64,000 nucleotides of DNA from NCBI RefSeq assembly GCF_035956715.1, contig NZ_CP108381.1, positions 2,170,001 to 2,234,000 on the forward strand. Direction: 5' to 3'. Origin of the DNA: Nocardia sp. NBC_01329 (GTDB lineage Bacteria > Actinomycetota > Actinomycetes > Mycobacteriales > Mycobacteriaceae). Each line of letters opens with the position of its first letter. The first letter of the stretch is position 1. Of this stretch, positions 36,423 through 46,456 are shown one piece after another. Both the position numbers and the translations under genes were made by a program. Under the pieces are notes generated by a model that saw only the letters and a list, made by a program, of their open reading frames with translations, was not told the DNA's origin and ran no database searches.

Positions 36423-37778
36423 TCAGGCGGGGATGAGGTCCTTCGCGCCGCCGCTGTCTGCGATGGGGTGAGATTCGTGGTCGTCCACCATCGTCTGCTC
36501 GTCGAACGGCCGTTTCCGGTCCAGGACCTCGCGTACCCGCTCGGTGTCGACCGACTTGGTCCACGTTCCGATCAGCAGGGTGGCTGCCGCGTTGCCGGAG
36601 AAGTTGGTGAGCGCGCGGGCCTCGGACATGAACCGGTCGATTCCGACGATCAATCCGACTCCGTCGAGCAGCTCGGGCCGATGGCTCTGCAACCCGCCCG
36701 CCAGCGTCGCCAGGCCGGCGCCGGTGACTCCGGCCGCGCCCTTGGAAGCCACGATCATGAATACCAGCAGGCCGAACTGTTCGCCCAGGTTCAACGGCTG
36801 CCCCATCGCGTCCGCGATGAATATCGAGGCCATGGTCAGATAGATGGCGGTGCCGTCCAAGTTGAACGAATAGCCGGTCGGCACCACAACGCCCACGGTG
36901 GTGCGCTCGACCCCCATATGTTCCATCTTCGCGATCAGCCGCGGCAGCGCGGATTCCGACGACGAAGTGGCCACGATGAGCAGGTATTCACGCGCGAGAT
37001 AGCGGCACAGTTTGAAGATCGACACCCGGGCGACGAGTCTCACCAGCACGCCGAGGACCCCGAAGACGAACAGCAGGCAGGTCAGGTAGAAGGCGATCAT
37101 CAGGGTGGCCAACTGGACCACGGCATCGAGTCCGGTCCGGCCGACCACATTGGCCATGGCGCCGAAGGCCCCGATGGGAGCGAGCCAGAGGATCATCGCC
37201 AGGATCCGGAAAACCAGTTTCTGGATCAGCGCGACACCACGCAGGATCGGCTCCCCGGCCGAGCCCATGGCCTGCACCGCGAAACCCACCAGCAACGCGA
37301 CGAACAACGCTTGCAGCACACTGCCCGCGGTGAGCGCGGAGACCAGTGTCGTGGGGACGATGCTCTGCAGGAATTCGACGGTGCCGCCGGCTCCGTGCGC
37401 TTCCTCGGCGTATTGCGCGCCTTGGCCGGCCGTGCCCGCGATGTTCAATCCGGTGCCCGGGTCCAGCAAATTGCCGACCAGCAGGCCGATACCCAGCGCC
37501 ACGGTCGACATGAGGAGGAAATATCCGATGGCCAGGCCACCCACCTTGCCCACCGTGGCGGCCGCGCGCACAGAACCGATGCCGAGGACGATGGTGCAGA
37601 AGATGACCGGGGCGATCATCATCTTGATCAGGTCGACGAACATGGTGCCCAGCGGCGCCAGTGCCCGGCCGGTGCCCGGTGCGAGCCAGCCGACCAGTAT
37701 GCCCGCCAGGACGGCGACGATAACCGCCAGATAGAGCCAGTGGGTGCGATCCCGCCGTGTTCGAGTCCGGTCCTCCAT
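36423..37778 (-). CDS. DctA-type C4-dicarboxylate:cation symporter
   Basis: 451-residue membrane carrier of the DAACS family. It shows eight membrane helices plus re-entrant loops: FVDLIKMMIAPVIFCTIVLG, SSSESALPRLIAKMEHMG (serine-rich hairpin) and GYSFNLDGTAIYLTMASIF. It imports succinate, fumarate or malate with sodium or protons. The start is ATG 37778 after GGGAGGAG. A remnant of a DctR-like response regulator lies directly upstream in the opposite orientation, so its original control system is lost. Confidence 0.9.
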   Translation of the reverse strand: MEDRTRTRRDRTHWLYLAVIVAVLAGILVGWLAPGTGRALAPLGTMFVDLIKMMIAPVIFCTIVLGIGSVRAAATVGKVGGLAIGYFLLMSTVALGIGLLVGNLLDPGTGLNIAGTAGQGAQYAEEAHGAGGTVEFLQSIVPTTLVSALTAGSVLQALFVALLVGFAVQAMGSAGEPILRGVALIQKLVFRILAMILWLAPIGAFGAMANVVGRTGLDAVVQLATLMIAFYLTCLLFVFGVLGVLVRLVARVSIFKLCRYLAREYLLIVATSSSESALPRLIAKMEHMGVERTTVGVVVPTGYSFNLDGTAIYLTMASIFIADAMGQPLNLGEQFGLLVFMIVASKGAAGVTGAGLATLAGGLQSHRPELLDGVGLIVGIDRFMSEARALTNFSGNAAATLLIGTWTKSVDTERVREVLDRKRPFDEQTMVDDHESHPIADSGGAKDLIPA

Positions 37779-37862
37779 GACCTGATCTCCTCCCGAGTCG
37801 TAGTGCGCGGGCGAGGTGAACCCGGCCACCACGTCCTGTCCAGAATGATGGACTGATACGTG

Positions 37863-38146
37863 ACGCCCGTCGTGGTTTCGTGCATTTCGTTCAGTGGAGG
37901 AGTTCGCGCGAACCGGTCCCTTGTCTACCCTCGCCGAAATCAGCCGCGTGCTCCGCGATGCACCCGACGGGCTCACCGCCGCTGATGCCGCGGCGGCGAT
38001 CGACGTCTCACGGATTCCGCTCGGCGCTATCTGGAACTCCTCGCGGAGGACAGGGTCGTGGCCCGGCGTTCCCATCACGGCCGGACCGGACGGCCCCGCG
38101 CCCGCTACCGCTGGCGCGATGCCCCCGGGCCGTCGGTCCGAATGAA
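37863..38146 (+). pseudogene. frameshifted C-terminal remnant of a CitB/DctR-family response regulator
   Basis: In one frame, LSTLAEISRVLRDAPDGLTA, then ADAAAAIDVSRI; after a one-base shift near 38014-38018 the reading continues SARRYLELLAEDRVVARRSH, then GRTGRPRARYRWRD. Together these are the DNA-binding domain of CitB/DctR-type response regulators. The receiver domain is absent and the frame has a stop upstream near 37860. The protein cannot be made intact unless the missing base is a sequence error. Confidence 0.7.
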
Positions 38147-38176
38147 TTCAGCGTCGTCGGCCCGATCGAATCCAGT

Positions 38177-39847
38177 TCAGGGTGTGGTGAGCGCTGCGAC
38201 CATCGCGGTGCCGAACTCGAGGTCGTTGCTGCTAGGTAGCACCGTGTAGGCGCCGCCGGTGCGCTGGCTGAGCGTGCGCAGCGTATCGGTGCCCTGGCCG
38301 CCACCGACGATGATGACGTCCACTCGTATCGGTTCGGCCGGGTCGCCCACGGCCCCGATCGCGGACAGCAGTTCATCGCCGCTCAGCGCGGACTCGTCCG
38401 CGGGCCCGTCGGTGACGAGCAGGACCGAGTTGGTGCGGTCGGCGGCGTAGCTCTCGATCGCGTTCCGGTATGCCGCCAGCAGTGCCGGATAGCAGTCGTC
38501 GGCGCCGTCCGAGGTCGCTTCGATCGAACCGAGCGACCCCGTCAGTGTGCCGCGGTGCTCGTCGTCGAGGCGGGCGGTATCGGCGATGACCCGGTACGGG
38601 TTGTCACCGTCCACGTTCTTGCCGAAGGTCCAGATTCCCAGACCGAAATCGGGCGGCATCACATTCATGGTGGAGGCGAGCGCGCCGACGGTGTTGGCCA
38701 GCCGGGTCAGATCTCCCTCGGTGGTGCTCATCGAGGACGAGACGTCCAGCAGGGCGGTGGCCTGCACGCCCAGCACCGGGTGGGTGAGCGCTTTGCGGAG
38801 CCGGTCGAGCGCAGCCCGCGGTGGCGCGGCGACGTGCTGGGCCGGGGGCGCGGCGAACCCGGCCGCGATCAGTTCCCGTTGTTGTTCGGGTCTGCGCAGA
38901 TAGTCGGCGAACAGTCCGGCGATGAGGTTCTGTGTCTCGTCCACCCAGGGGCCGGACATGATCGCGGCCGGGTAGTCGGCCACGGGCGCCGCCCCGGCGG
39001 GGACGTAGGCGGTGGCGCTGCCGTTGGCTGCCAGTCGCCGCTGGGTCACGGGTACGGCGTGTACCGCTGCCTCGGCCGGTGCGGCGGCCGACAACGTCGT
39101 CATCGCGGCGGAGATATCGGCGGCCTCCGGTGCGGCGGCGGCCAGTCCCGAGACGGCCGAGATCGCCTGTCCGGATTTCGCGGCTTCCTCGGTCAGCGGA
39201 TCGGTGCCCGAGATCGCGCCCGCGACAGCGGCGGCGACAGCGACGGTGCTGTCACCCGGCGGCAGCGCCAGCTTCAGGCCGGCCCAGCCCGGGAGCCCGA
39301 TCTGGTCGAGCGAACCCTGTTGCAGCCGTGGCAGATCCGCCCACGAGGTCTGGGTGGCGGCCAGTGCGTGGCGCAGGATCTCCGGTACGGCCAGCACGAT
39401 CGGGCTGGACGCGATCGATTGCGGTGTGCCCTCGATGAGACCGGGCACGCGCATGGACTCGATATCGCGACTGGAGACCGGGATCCACAGACCCGGCCGT
39501 GGGCCGAGGACCGGGTTCCAGGTGGCGTTCGAGGTGAAGGCGGCCACCATATCCGCGGATGCCCGCTCGGTGACGGCGACCTTCGCGCAGTGGTCCCGCA
39601 CCACCGGACCGGTCTCGTTGTAGCGGTCCGCGATGGTGCGGACCGGGTCGGCGATATCCGGATCGACCGTGACGTCGAGGACGGCCTCGCCTTCCATGCA
39701 CGTGCCGGTGGATGCTCGATCCGCCGGGTCCGCGCCCATTCGTGAACATCCGAAAACGACTGCGACCAGGACCACCACGATTACCGCCGCGATCACCGGT
39801 CCCTTGCTCGATCTCCGGGAAGAACCGGTGCTGCGATGGGTACCCAC
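38177..39847 (-). CDS. substrate-binding plus von Willebrand A-domain envelope protein
   Basis: 556 residues. An N-terminal membrane segment (residues 17-35) exports the rest. Residues 55-330 resemble an extracellular solute-binding fold; the VWA domain follows with MIDAS motif ALLDVSSSMSTTEG and later VLLVTDGPADES. VFGCS after the hydrophobic run only loosely fits a lipobox. It corresponds by position to Rv1836c, upstream of glcB. Likely an envelope adhesion or complex-assembly protein. Confidence 0.8.
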   Translation of the reverse strand: MGTHRSTGSSRRSSKGPVIAAVIVVVLVAVVFGCSRMGADPADRASTGTCMEGEAVLDVTVDPDIADPVRTIADRYNETGPVVRDHCAKVAVTERASADMVAAFTSNATWNPVLGPRPGLWIPVSSRDIESMRVPGLIEGTPQSIASSPIVLAVPEILRHALAATQTSWADLPRLQQGSLDQIGLPGWAGLKLALPPGDSTVAVAAAVAGAISGTDPLTEEAAKSGQAISAVSGLAAAAPEAADISAAMTTLSAAAPAEAAVHAVPVTQRRLAANGSATAYVPAGAAPVADYPAAIMSGPWVDETQNLIAGLFADYLRRPEQQRELIAAGFAAPPAQHVAAPPRAALDRLRKALTHPVLGVQATALLDVSSSMSTTEGDLTRLANTVGALASTMNVMPPDFGLGIWTFGKNVDGDNPYRVIADTARLDDEHRGTLTGSLGSIEATSDGADDCYPALLAAYRNAIESYAADRTNSVLLVTDGPADESALSGDELLSAIGAVGDPAEPIRVDVIIVGGGQGTDTLRTLSQRTGGAYTVLPSSNDLEFGTAMVAALTTP

Positions 39848-39897
39848 GGGCAGTCAGTCTATGTACCTGAACGCGGTCGTGACGCACCACGGTCACG

Positions 39898-39932
39898 ACT
39901 GTGGGGCCGTGCTCGCGGCACGGCCCCACAGT
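39898..39932. terminator. 15-bp hairpin after the HNH-WhiB operon
   Basis: ACTGTGGGGCCGTGC (39898-39912) and its exact complement (39918-39932) around TCGCG, 24 bp past the whiB stop on the minus strand. Confidence 0.7.
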
Positions 39933-39955
39933 GTCTCCGACCAGCTTTTCTCCGG

Positions 39956-40204
39956 CTATTCCCGGATCATCGTGCCCCGGTCGAATTCCTGCCCACCCCA
40001 CACGCCGGATTGTCCGGTGCGCTCGGCGAACCTCCGGCAGTCCTGCCGGATCGGGCAGCGCCCGCACACTTCCCGCGCATAAGCGAAATCCTGGGACGGA
40101 TAGGGAAACCACGCCTCATGGTTCGGGTCGCCGCGGCAGGCGGCCCGCTGCCAGCCGCGGCTGTCGGAGGCGGGCAGCAGATCTGCCAGAATCTCGACGG
40201 TCAT
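39956..40204 (-). CDS. WhiB-family iron-sulfur regulator
   Basis: 82 residues. Four cysteines at 23, 47, 50 and 56 (C-X23-C-X2-C-X5-C) bind a [4Fe-4S] cluster, followed by the G(V/I)WGG turn and a short basic tail. Acts as a redox-sensitive partner of sigma factor region 4. Its ATG overlaps the stop of the HNH gene by four bases. Which numbered WhiB it corresponds to is unclear; the C-terminal tail is very short and not strongly basic. Confidence 0.92.
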   Translation of the reverse strand: MTVEILADLLPASDSRGWQRAACRGDPNHEAWFPYPSQDFAYAREVCGRCPIRQDCRRFAERTGQSGVWGGQEFDRGTMIRE

Positions 40205-40800
40205 CTCGATCCCCTCCCTTCGCGGATCGCCTCGGTGGCGGTGGTTGTTGTCGTCGCGAGCTGTCTCCAGACCCGCCGTTGCGCCCGGGCCAGCGGGTCC
40301 GGTGGCCGGGGCTGCCAGAGCAACCGCATACCGGCCTCCTCCGGAGTGCGGTCGGCCTTACCGGTGTTGCAGGTCGCGCAGCACGCGATGAGGTTCTCCC
40401 ACGTGTTGGGCCCGCCCCGGCTGCGCGGCCGGATGTGGTCGACGGTGTGCGCCCCGGCACCGCAATATCCGCACCTGTTCCCGTCGCGTCGTAGGACGGC
40501 GGCGTGGGTGGCGTGCCCGTCGGGCCTGCGGACCGTGATGTGGGCCAGGTAGCGGTAGCGGAGCAGTCGGATGGTCTCGGGCAGCATGATCTCGGAGTGC
40601 TGGGACCGAATCGGGAAGTGCGGCTGCCGGATCACGACGGATTCAGCGATTCCGCTGGTCAGCAGCACTACCGCACGGTCGGCGGGGATCCGGGCCAGCG
40701 CCTCGTAGCTGGCATTGAGCACCAGTACCCGGGTGCGTATCCAGTTGTCCGGAGTGAGTGTCGCCGGTTCGGCGACAGCGGATATCGGCATGGGGATCAC
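40201..40800 (-). CDS. HNH endonuclease
   Basis: 199 residues. The HNH domain is RCGYCGAGAHTVDHIRPRSR followed by GGPNTWENLIACCATCN, with two CxxC zinc pairs (CGYC, CATC) and catalytic DHI. N-terminal RVLVLNASYEALARIPADRA is the usual lead-in of a widespread actinobacterial HNH family. It is coupled to a WhiB gene. It is chromosomally maintained without phage neighbours, so a host role such as repair is more likely than mobility. Confidence 0.9.
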   Translation of the reverse strand: MIPMPISAVAEPATLTPDNWIRTRVLVLNASYEALARIPADRAVVLLTSGIAESVVIRQPHFPIRSQHSEIMLPETIRLLRYRYLAHITVRRPDGHATHAAVLRRDGNRCGYCGAGAHTVDHIRPRSRGGPNTWENLIACCATCNTGKADRTPEEAGMRLLWQPRPPDPLARAQRRVWRQLATTTTTATEAIREGRGSR

Positions 40801-41359
40801 CAGGTTTCGACGGCCCGGGACAGCCGGGACTACAACAGGGACGGGAGAACGCGGGCGGTCAGTGCCGCTGGGGGAGGAGCCGGTCGATCACGAGGTCGCC
40901 GGCGACGGTTTTCGGTTGCCGCGACGGCTCGCCGCAGCGGTTCATCGACCGGTCCGGTGCGCTGACGCGTAGTGCGGAATCGGCGTTCGGCCGGGTGTTA
41001 CCGGCGGATGCGACTGGATACAAGACCACTCCTCCCTTCTCTGTCGTCGTAGACCTGCCAGGGTGGCGGGCCGGATGGAATACATGGTGGCACAGGGCAG
41101 TAGCGATTGTCGGCTCATTTTTTCGCCGCCGGATCCTGGCTCTGCCGCAGGGGGAACGTGCCCGGCGCACGGCCCGGTGCGGGTGAAACGGCCGTGCGGC
41201 GCCACCGCGGAGCCCGATCGCGGCTGCTGTGCCGGAGTAGAGTCCGGACCGGGCCGTCCGCCCCGCCCACGTGATCACCCGGCGATCGGAGCGCCGCTAC
41301 CGGTCGGTAACATAAACATCGACTTTCCACCCGGTATTTCGCGGAAGTGAGGCACGTAG
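40801..41359. other. 559-bp intergenic region
   Basis: Between the divergent HNH and glcB starts. Short frames here, such as one at 40859-41278 on the minus strand, have no recognisable domain and Arg-rich shadow composition. The last 60 bases are AT-richer (GGTAACATAAACATCGAC near 41306) and likely hold the glcB promoter. Nothing else recognised. Confidence 0.6.
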
Positions 41360-43549
41360 ATGACAGAGCGGAAAAAGGTCGGCGGGCTCGAGGTTGCCAC
41401 CGTTCTCCACGACTTCGTAGAGAACGAGGCGCTCCCCGGCACCGGCGTCGATTCCGCCGCGTTCTGGGCCGGCGCCGAGCGGATCATCACCGAGTTCGCT
41501 CCGCGCAATCGCGCCCTGCTGGCCGAACGCGACGAGATCCAGGGCAAGCTCGACGCCTGGCACAGCGAACACCCGGGTGCCGGCTACGACCAATCGGCCT
41601 ATAAGCAGTTCCTGGTCGAGATCGGCTACCTGCAGGCCGAGCCCGCCGACTTCGGTATCGCCACCACCGGTGTCGACGACGAGATCAGCAGCACCGCCGG
41701 TCCGCAGCTGGTGGTGCCGGTGAGCAACGCGCGGTTCGCCATCAACGCCGCCAACGCCCGCTGGGGATCGCTCTACGACGCGCTCTACGGTACCGACGCC
41801 ATCCCGGAGACCGGCGGTGCCGAGAAGGGGAGCGGCTACAACCGGGTGCGCGGTGACAAGGTCATCGAATGGGCCCGCAACTTCCTCGATGATTCGGTCA
41901 CCCTGATCACCGGTTCGCATATCGGCTCGACGTCCTACGCCATTGTCGACGGTGAGCTCGAGGTCGGTCTGGAGGACGGCACCACCATCGGCCTGGCCGA
42001 TGCCGGGCAGTTGGTCGGCTACCTGGGCGACCCGGCCGCGCCGAAGTCGATCCTGCTGAAGAACAACGGTCTGCACATCGAGATCCAGATCGACCCGGAC
42101 TCGCCGATCGGCAGCACCGATACCGCCGGTGTCAAGGATGTGGTCATCGAATCCGCGGTCACCACGATCATGGACTTCGAGGATTCCGTGGCCGCGGTGG
42201 ACGCCGAGGACAAAACCCTCTGCTATCGCAACTGGCTGGGCCTGATGAAGGGCGATCTGGCCGAAGAGGTCAGCAAGGGCGGCAAGACCTTCACCCGCAC
42301 GATGAACCCGGACCGGGTCTACACCGCGTTGGACGGCTCCGAACTGTCGGTGCACGGTAGGTCACTGCTGTTCGTGCGCAATGTCGGCCATCTGATGACC
42401 AGCGACGCCATCCTCGACGCCGAGGGCAACGAGGTGCCCGAGGGCATCCTGGACGGCATCATCACCTCGCTCGTCGCCAAACATTCGCTGCGCGCGGATG
42501 TGGCGCTGACCAACAGCCGCACCGGTTCGGTGTACATCGTGAAGCCGAAGATGCACGGACCGGACGAGGTGGCCTTCACCAACGATCTGTTCGCTGCCGT
42601 CGAGGATGTGCTGGGCCTGCCGCGCAACACCCTCAAGGTCGGCATCATGGACGAGGAGCGCCGCACCACGGTGAACCTGAAGGCGTGCATCAATGCTGCC
42701 GCCGACCGTGTGGTGTTCATCAACACCGGTTTCCTGGACCGCACCGGCGACGAGATCCACACCTCGATGGAAGCGGGTCCGATGATCCGCAAGGCCGAGA
42801 TGAAGACCCAGCGCTGGATTCTGGCCTACGAGGACTGGAACGTCGATACCGGTATCGCGACCGGTCTGCCGCACAAGGCGCAGATCGGTAAGGGGATGTG
42901 GGCGATGCCCGATCTGATGGCCGGAATGCTCGAGCAGAAGATCGGTCATCCCAAGGCCGGCGCCACCACCGCCTGGGTACCGTCGCCGACGGCGGCCACG
43001 CTGCATGCCACGCACTATCACCTGGTGGACGTGTTCAAGCGGCAGGCCGAGATCGCCAAGGGCGGCCCCCGCGCGAGCGTCGACGATATCCTGCGGATCC
43101 CGCTGGCCGCGGACACCGACTGGTCGGAGGCCGACAAACAGCAGGAGCTGGACAACAACTCACAGTCCATCCTCGGCTATGTGGTGCGCTGGATCGACCA
43201 GGGTGTCGGCTGCTCCAAGGTTCCCGATATCTCCGATATCGCGCTGATGGAGGATCGGGCGACCCTGCGGATCTCGAGCCAGCTGATGGCCAACTGGCTG
43301 CGGCACGGCGTGGTCACCACCGACGAGGTGGTCGCGAGCCTGGAGCGGATGGCGCCCGTGGTGGACCGGCAGAACGCCGGTGACGCCGCCTACCGGCCGA
43401 TGGCACCCGATTTCGCGGGCAGTGTGGCGTTCCAGGCCGCGAAGGAGCTGATCCTCGAGGGCACCGCGCAGCCCAATGGATACACCGAGCCGATCCTGCA
43501 CCGTCGTCGCCGCGAAGCCAAGGCCCTGGCGGGTAAGAACGAGGCGTGA
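41360..43549 (+). CDS. glcB: malate synthase G
   Basis: Condenses glyoxylate and acetyl-CoA to malate in the glyoxylate shunt. 729 residues, full length. Marks include [38 protein letters not shown], and [17 protein letters not shown] plus [18 protein letters not shown]. The start ATG 41360 has GTGAGG seven bases upstream. No isocitrate lyase gene is adjacent. Position after the VWA gene matches Rv1837c. Confidence 0.98.
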   Translation: MTERKKVGGLEVATVLHDFVENEALPGTGVDSAAFWAGAERIITEFAPRNRALLAERDEIQGKLDAWHSEHPGAGYDQSAYKQFLVEIGYLQAEPADFGIATTGVDDEISSTAGPQLVVPVSNARFAINAANARWGSLYDALYGTDAIPETGGAEKGSGYNRVRGDKVIEWARNFLDDSVTLITGSHIGSTSYAIVDGELEVGLEDGTTIGLADAGQLVGYLGDPAAPKSILLKNNGLHIEIQIDPDSPIGSTDTAGVKDVVIESAVTTIMDFEDSVAAVDAEDKTLCYRNWLGLMKGDLAEEVSKGGKTFTRTMNPDRVYTALDGSELSVHGRSLLFVRNVGHLMTSDAILDAEGNEVPEGILDGIITSLVAKHSLRADVALTNSRTGSVYIVKPKMHGPDEVAFTNDLFAAVEDVLGLPRNTLKVGIMDEERRTTVNLKACINAAADRVVFINTGFLDRTGDEIHTSMEAGPMIRKAEMKTQRWILAYEDWNVDTGIATGLPHKAQIGKGMWAMPDLMAGMLEQKIGHPKAGATTAWVPSPTAATLHATHYHLVDVFKRQAEIAKGGPRASVDDILRIPLAADTDWSEADKQQELDNNSQSILGYVVRWIDQGVGCSKVPDISDIALMEDRATLRISSQLMANWLRHGVVTTDEVVASLERMAPVVDRQNAGDAAYRPMAPDFAGSVAFQAAKELILEGTAQPNGYTEPILHRRRREAKALAGKNEA

Positions 43550-43570
43550 TCGTCTCGTAGCCGCCGGACC

Positions 43571-43611
43571 ACGCAGTCCCCGACCGCCCCCCGAGCGGCC
43601 GGGGACTGCGT
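43571..43611 (+). terminator. glcB terminator hairpin
   Basis: ACGCAGTCCCCG (43571-43582) pairs with CGGGGACTGCGT (43600-43611); an inner CCGC/GCGG stem extends it. 22 bp after the glcB stop. Confidence 0.7.
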
Positions 43612-43684
43612 GTTCGTACGGTCCCTCCGGCCCGGAGCCGGAGGTGGCAGGAATGCCGGCGGTGGGGAGCGGCGTTGCCGGAGT

Positions 43685-44443
43685 ATGAAGGTTTTGATCA
43701 TCCACGCGCACCCGGAGCCCGATTCGCTCACCACGAGCCTGAAAGATGTGGCCGTCGACCAGTTGCGGTCCGACGGGCACGAGGTCCGGATCAGCGACCT
43801 GTACGCCATGGGCTGGAAGGCCCACGCCGATGCCGGCGATTTCGGTGCGGTCGCCGAGACGAACTTCATGCTGGCCTCCGGGGAGGCCTACGAGAACGGT
43901 TCGCTGAGCGCGGATATTCGCGCCGAGCAGGAGAAACTGTTGTGGGCCGATACCGTACTGCTGCATTTCCCGCTGTGGTGGTTCGCCATGCCCGCGATCC
44001 TCAAGGGCTGGGTGGACCGGGTGTTCACCTGTGGGTTCGCCTACGGTGCGGGTGGCACCGCCATCCCCCGCTACGGTGACGGCGTGCTGGCCGGGCGGCG
44101 GGCGATGCTGGTCGTCGCGGTCGGCGGCCGGGAACCCGCGTATTCCGATCGCGGAATCAACGGCCCGATAGCGGATCTGCTGTTTCCCATCCACCACGGC
44201 ATCCTGTACTACCCGGGAATGGATGTTCTGCCGCCGTTCGTCGTACACGGGGCCATCCGAGTGGACGACGAGCGTTTCGGTCTCATAGCCGATGATCTGC
44301 GAAAGCGCTTGGGAGAGCTCGAGCACACCGAGCCGATTCGGTATCGGCGTCAGGCCGGCGGTGACTATGATCGCGGACTGCGGCTCGAATCAGGTCGTGA
44401 GGAGCCGGGGACCACCGGTTTCGAGCTCCATATCACGTCGTGA
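43685..44443 (+). CDS. flavodoxin-fold NAD(P)H:quinone oxidoreductase
   Basis: 252 residues of the NQO1/MdaB family. MKVLIIHAHPEPDSLTTSL starts the flavodoxin fold; LLHFPLWWFAMPAILKGWVD and RVFTCGFAYGAGG are the flavin-contact segments. A two-electron quinone reductase is expected. The last 30 residues are polar and variable. Start ATG 43685 by alignment; the GGAG before it is too close to be ideal. Confidence 0.87.
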   Translation: MKVLIIHAHPEPDSLTTSLKDVAVDQLRSDGHEVRISDLYAMGWKAHADAGDFGAVAETNFMLASGEAYENGSLSADIRAEQEKLLWADTVLLHFPLWWFAMPAILKGWVDRVFTCGFAYGAGGTAIPRYGDGVLAGRRAMLVVAVGGREPAYSDRGINGPIADLLFPIHHGILYYPGMDVLPPFVVHGAIRVDDERFGLIADDLRKRLGELEHTEPIRYRRQAGGDYDRGLRLESGREEPGTTGFELHITS

Positions 44444-44605
44444 GATGGTGACCGCGGTATACGCCGTTCGCGCGGATGCGTTCGCGCAGTTGGCCGTCGA
44501 CGAGAGGGCTCGGGCTGCGCGCGGATCAGGGCAGGACTAGCTTGGTCGAGTCGAGACCGTACCTGGGGTACGACCGGATCAGTCCCTGTTCGATGGAGGA
44601 AAATT

Positions 44606-46300
44606 TTGCGAGTCCTGCTGGTCGCGAGCGCTTTCAACAGCCTCACGCAGCGTGTGCACACCGAACTGCGCTATCGCGGGCACGAGGTCGCGGTCGAATT
44701 GGCGCTCGGTGATGCCCCGCTGCGGGCCCGGGTGACCGCTTTCCGTCCCGATCTCATCGTGGCGCCGATGCTCACCACCGCTGTCCCGGAGGACATCTGG
44801 ACCGAGCACACCGTGCTGATCGTGCATCCCGGCCCCAAAGGCGATCGGGGACCCTCTTCGCTGGACTGGGCGATCAGCGAAGGGGTCACGGAATGGGGCG
44901 TCACCGTCCTGCAGGCGGTCGCGGAGATGGACGCCGGTCCGATCTGGGCGTCGGTGGCCTTCCCTGTTCCCGCATGCGGGAAGAGCGAGCTCTACCGCAA
45001 CGAGATGTCGGAAGCCGCGGTGGCGGCGGTATTGCTGGCCGTCGAACGTTTCGGTGCAGGGGATTTCGTGCCCGAACCGCTGGACTACGACCGCCCGGAC
45101 GTGCGTGGCCGGTTGCGGCCCTACCATGCGCAGCAGTACCGCCGGATCGACTGGGCGACCGAGCGCACTGCCGATGTGCTGCGCAAACTGCGCGCCGCCG
45201 ATTCGCAGCCGGGTGTGCTCGACGAACTCTACGGCCGTGAGTATTTCGTGCACGGCGGTCACAACGAGGACCGGTTGCGCGGCACCGCGGGCACGGTGAT
45301 CGCGACCCGGGACGGGGCGATCTGCCGGGCCACCGTCGACGGCGCGGTGTGGTTGCCGCAGTTGCGCCGCCGCCGGATCCCAGGAGGACCCGCGGAATTC
45401 AAACGGACCGCGGTCGACGCGCTGGGGGCCGATCTGCCCGCCGGTACACCCGAGGTTTCGGTATCCCCGGCCGAGGCGGCGGTCCGCGACACCTGGTCGG
45501 AGGTGCGGTACCGCGAGACCGGTTCGGTGGGGCACCTCGAATTCGCCTATACGGGGGGCGCGATGAGTACCGCGCAGTGCCGGCGGTTGCTCGCGGCCTA
45601 TCGGGAGGCCTGTGCCCGGCCGATCCGTGCCCTGGTGTTCGGCCCGACTCGCGATTTCTTCTCCAACGGTATCCATCTGCATGTCATCGAGGCCGCCGAG
45701 GATCCGGCTCAGGAGTCGTGGCGCAATATCAACGCCATGAACGATCTCGTCGAGGCGATTCTGACCACGACGGACAAACTGGTGATCTCGACCCTGCCCG
45801 GTAATGCGGCCGCGGGCGGAGTGATGCTGGCACTGGCCGCGGACGAGGTGTGGTGCCGGGAATCGGCGGTGCTCAACCCGCACTACCGCCTGATGGGCCT
45901 GTACGGCTCGGAGTACTGGACCTATTCGCTGCCGCGGCGGGTCGGTGCGGTCGAGGCCGCCCGGCTGACGCGGAAGACCCTGCCGGTGGGCGCGAAGGCG
46001 GCCGCGGATCTCGGTCTCGTGGACAGGGTGGCACCGGGAGACAGCGCCGAGTTCGCCGAATGGGTACGCCGGGAAGCGGAGTCACTGGCCGATTCGCCCG
46101 AATTGGAAAACCGGCTGACCGCGAAGAAGCAGTTGCGCGAGGCCGATGAGGCCGCCAAACCGCTGGCAGAGTACCGCGCCGAGGAATTGGCGCAGATGCG
46201 CCGGAACTTCTTCGAGGAGTGTGAGCCGTACCATGAGTTGCGGCGGAACTTCGTGTACAGCGTGGTGCCCCCGGCCACTCCGGCGTACCTGCAGGGCTGA
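44606..46300 (+). CDS. hypX: HypX-like protein (formyl-transferase / enoyl-CoA hydratase fusion)
   Basis: 564 residues, TTG start fixed by GGAGGA. The N-terminal half resembles formyl-tetrahydrofolate-using transferases (RVLLVASAFNSLTQRVHTEL; VHPGPKGDRGPSSLDWAI). The C-terminal half is a crotonase fold (SNGIHLHVIEAAEDPAQESW; LPGNAAAGGVMLALAADEVW). This fusion is HypX/HoxX, which makes CO for the [NiFe]-hydrogenase active site in aerobes. No hydrogenase structural or hyp genes are in the window, so either they lie elsewhere or the protein has another task. Confidence 0.85.
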   Translation: MRVLLVASAFNSLTQRVHTELRYRGHEVAVELALGDAPLRARVTAFRPDLIVAPMLTTAVPEDIWTEHTVLIVHPGPKGDRGPSSLDWAISEGVTEWGVTVLQAVAEMDAGPIWASVAFPVPACGKSELYRNEMSEAAVAAVLLAVERFGAGDFVPEPLDYDRPDVRGRLRPYHAQQYRRIDWATERTADVLRKLRAADSQPGVLDELYGREYFVHGGHNEDRLRGTAGTVIATRDGAICRATVDGAVWLPQLRRRRIPGGPAEFKRTAVDALGADLPAGTPEVSVSPAEAAVRDTWSEVRYRETGSVGHLEFAYTGGAMSTAQCRRLLAAYREACARPIRALVFGPTRDFFSNGIHLHVIEAAEDPAQESWRNINAMNDLVEAILTTTDKLVISTLPGNAAAGGVMLALAADEVWCRESAVLNPHYRLMGLYGSEYWTYSLPRRVGAVEAARLTRKTLPVGAKAAADLGLVDRVAPGDSAEFAEWVRREAESLADSPELENRLTAKKQLREADEAAKPLAEYRAEELAQMRRNFFEECEPYHELRRNFVYSVVPPATPAYLQG

Positions 46301-46398
46301 TCCGGACATTTCCGTCCTTAGCTCAGTTGTGACATCAAGTGGCGGATTTGTACGCACCTGAGGTGAAATTTTTACTCTGCAAGCCCCCCCGGGATGTG

Positions 46399-46429
46399 CC
46401 GAACTACTGTCTATGCGGACATAGTTCGG
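46399..46429. promoter_or_regulatory. CCGAACTA inverted repeat upstream of MHYT gene
   Basis: Perfect 8-bp arms CCGAACTA (46399-46406) and TAGTTCGG (46422-46429), with inner TGTC/GACA, in an AT-richer 156-bp gap. It ends 27 bp before the GTG start. Operator or leader hairpin. Confidence 0.5.
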
Positions 46430-46456
46430 AAATCGACTAGTACAGCGGAGTTACAC

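Noticed and set aside
40859..41278. 139-codon frame upstream of the HNH gene
   Set aside because: No recognisable domain, Arg/Pro-rich shadow composition, no ribosome site; treated as intergenic.
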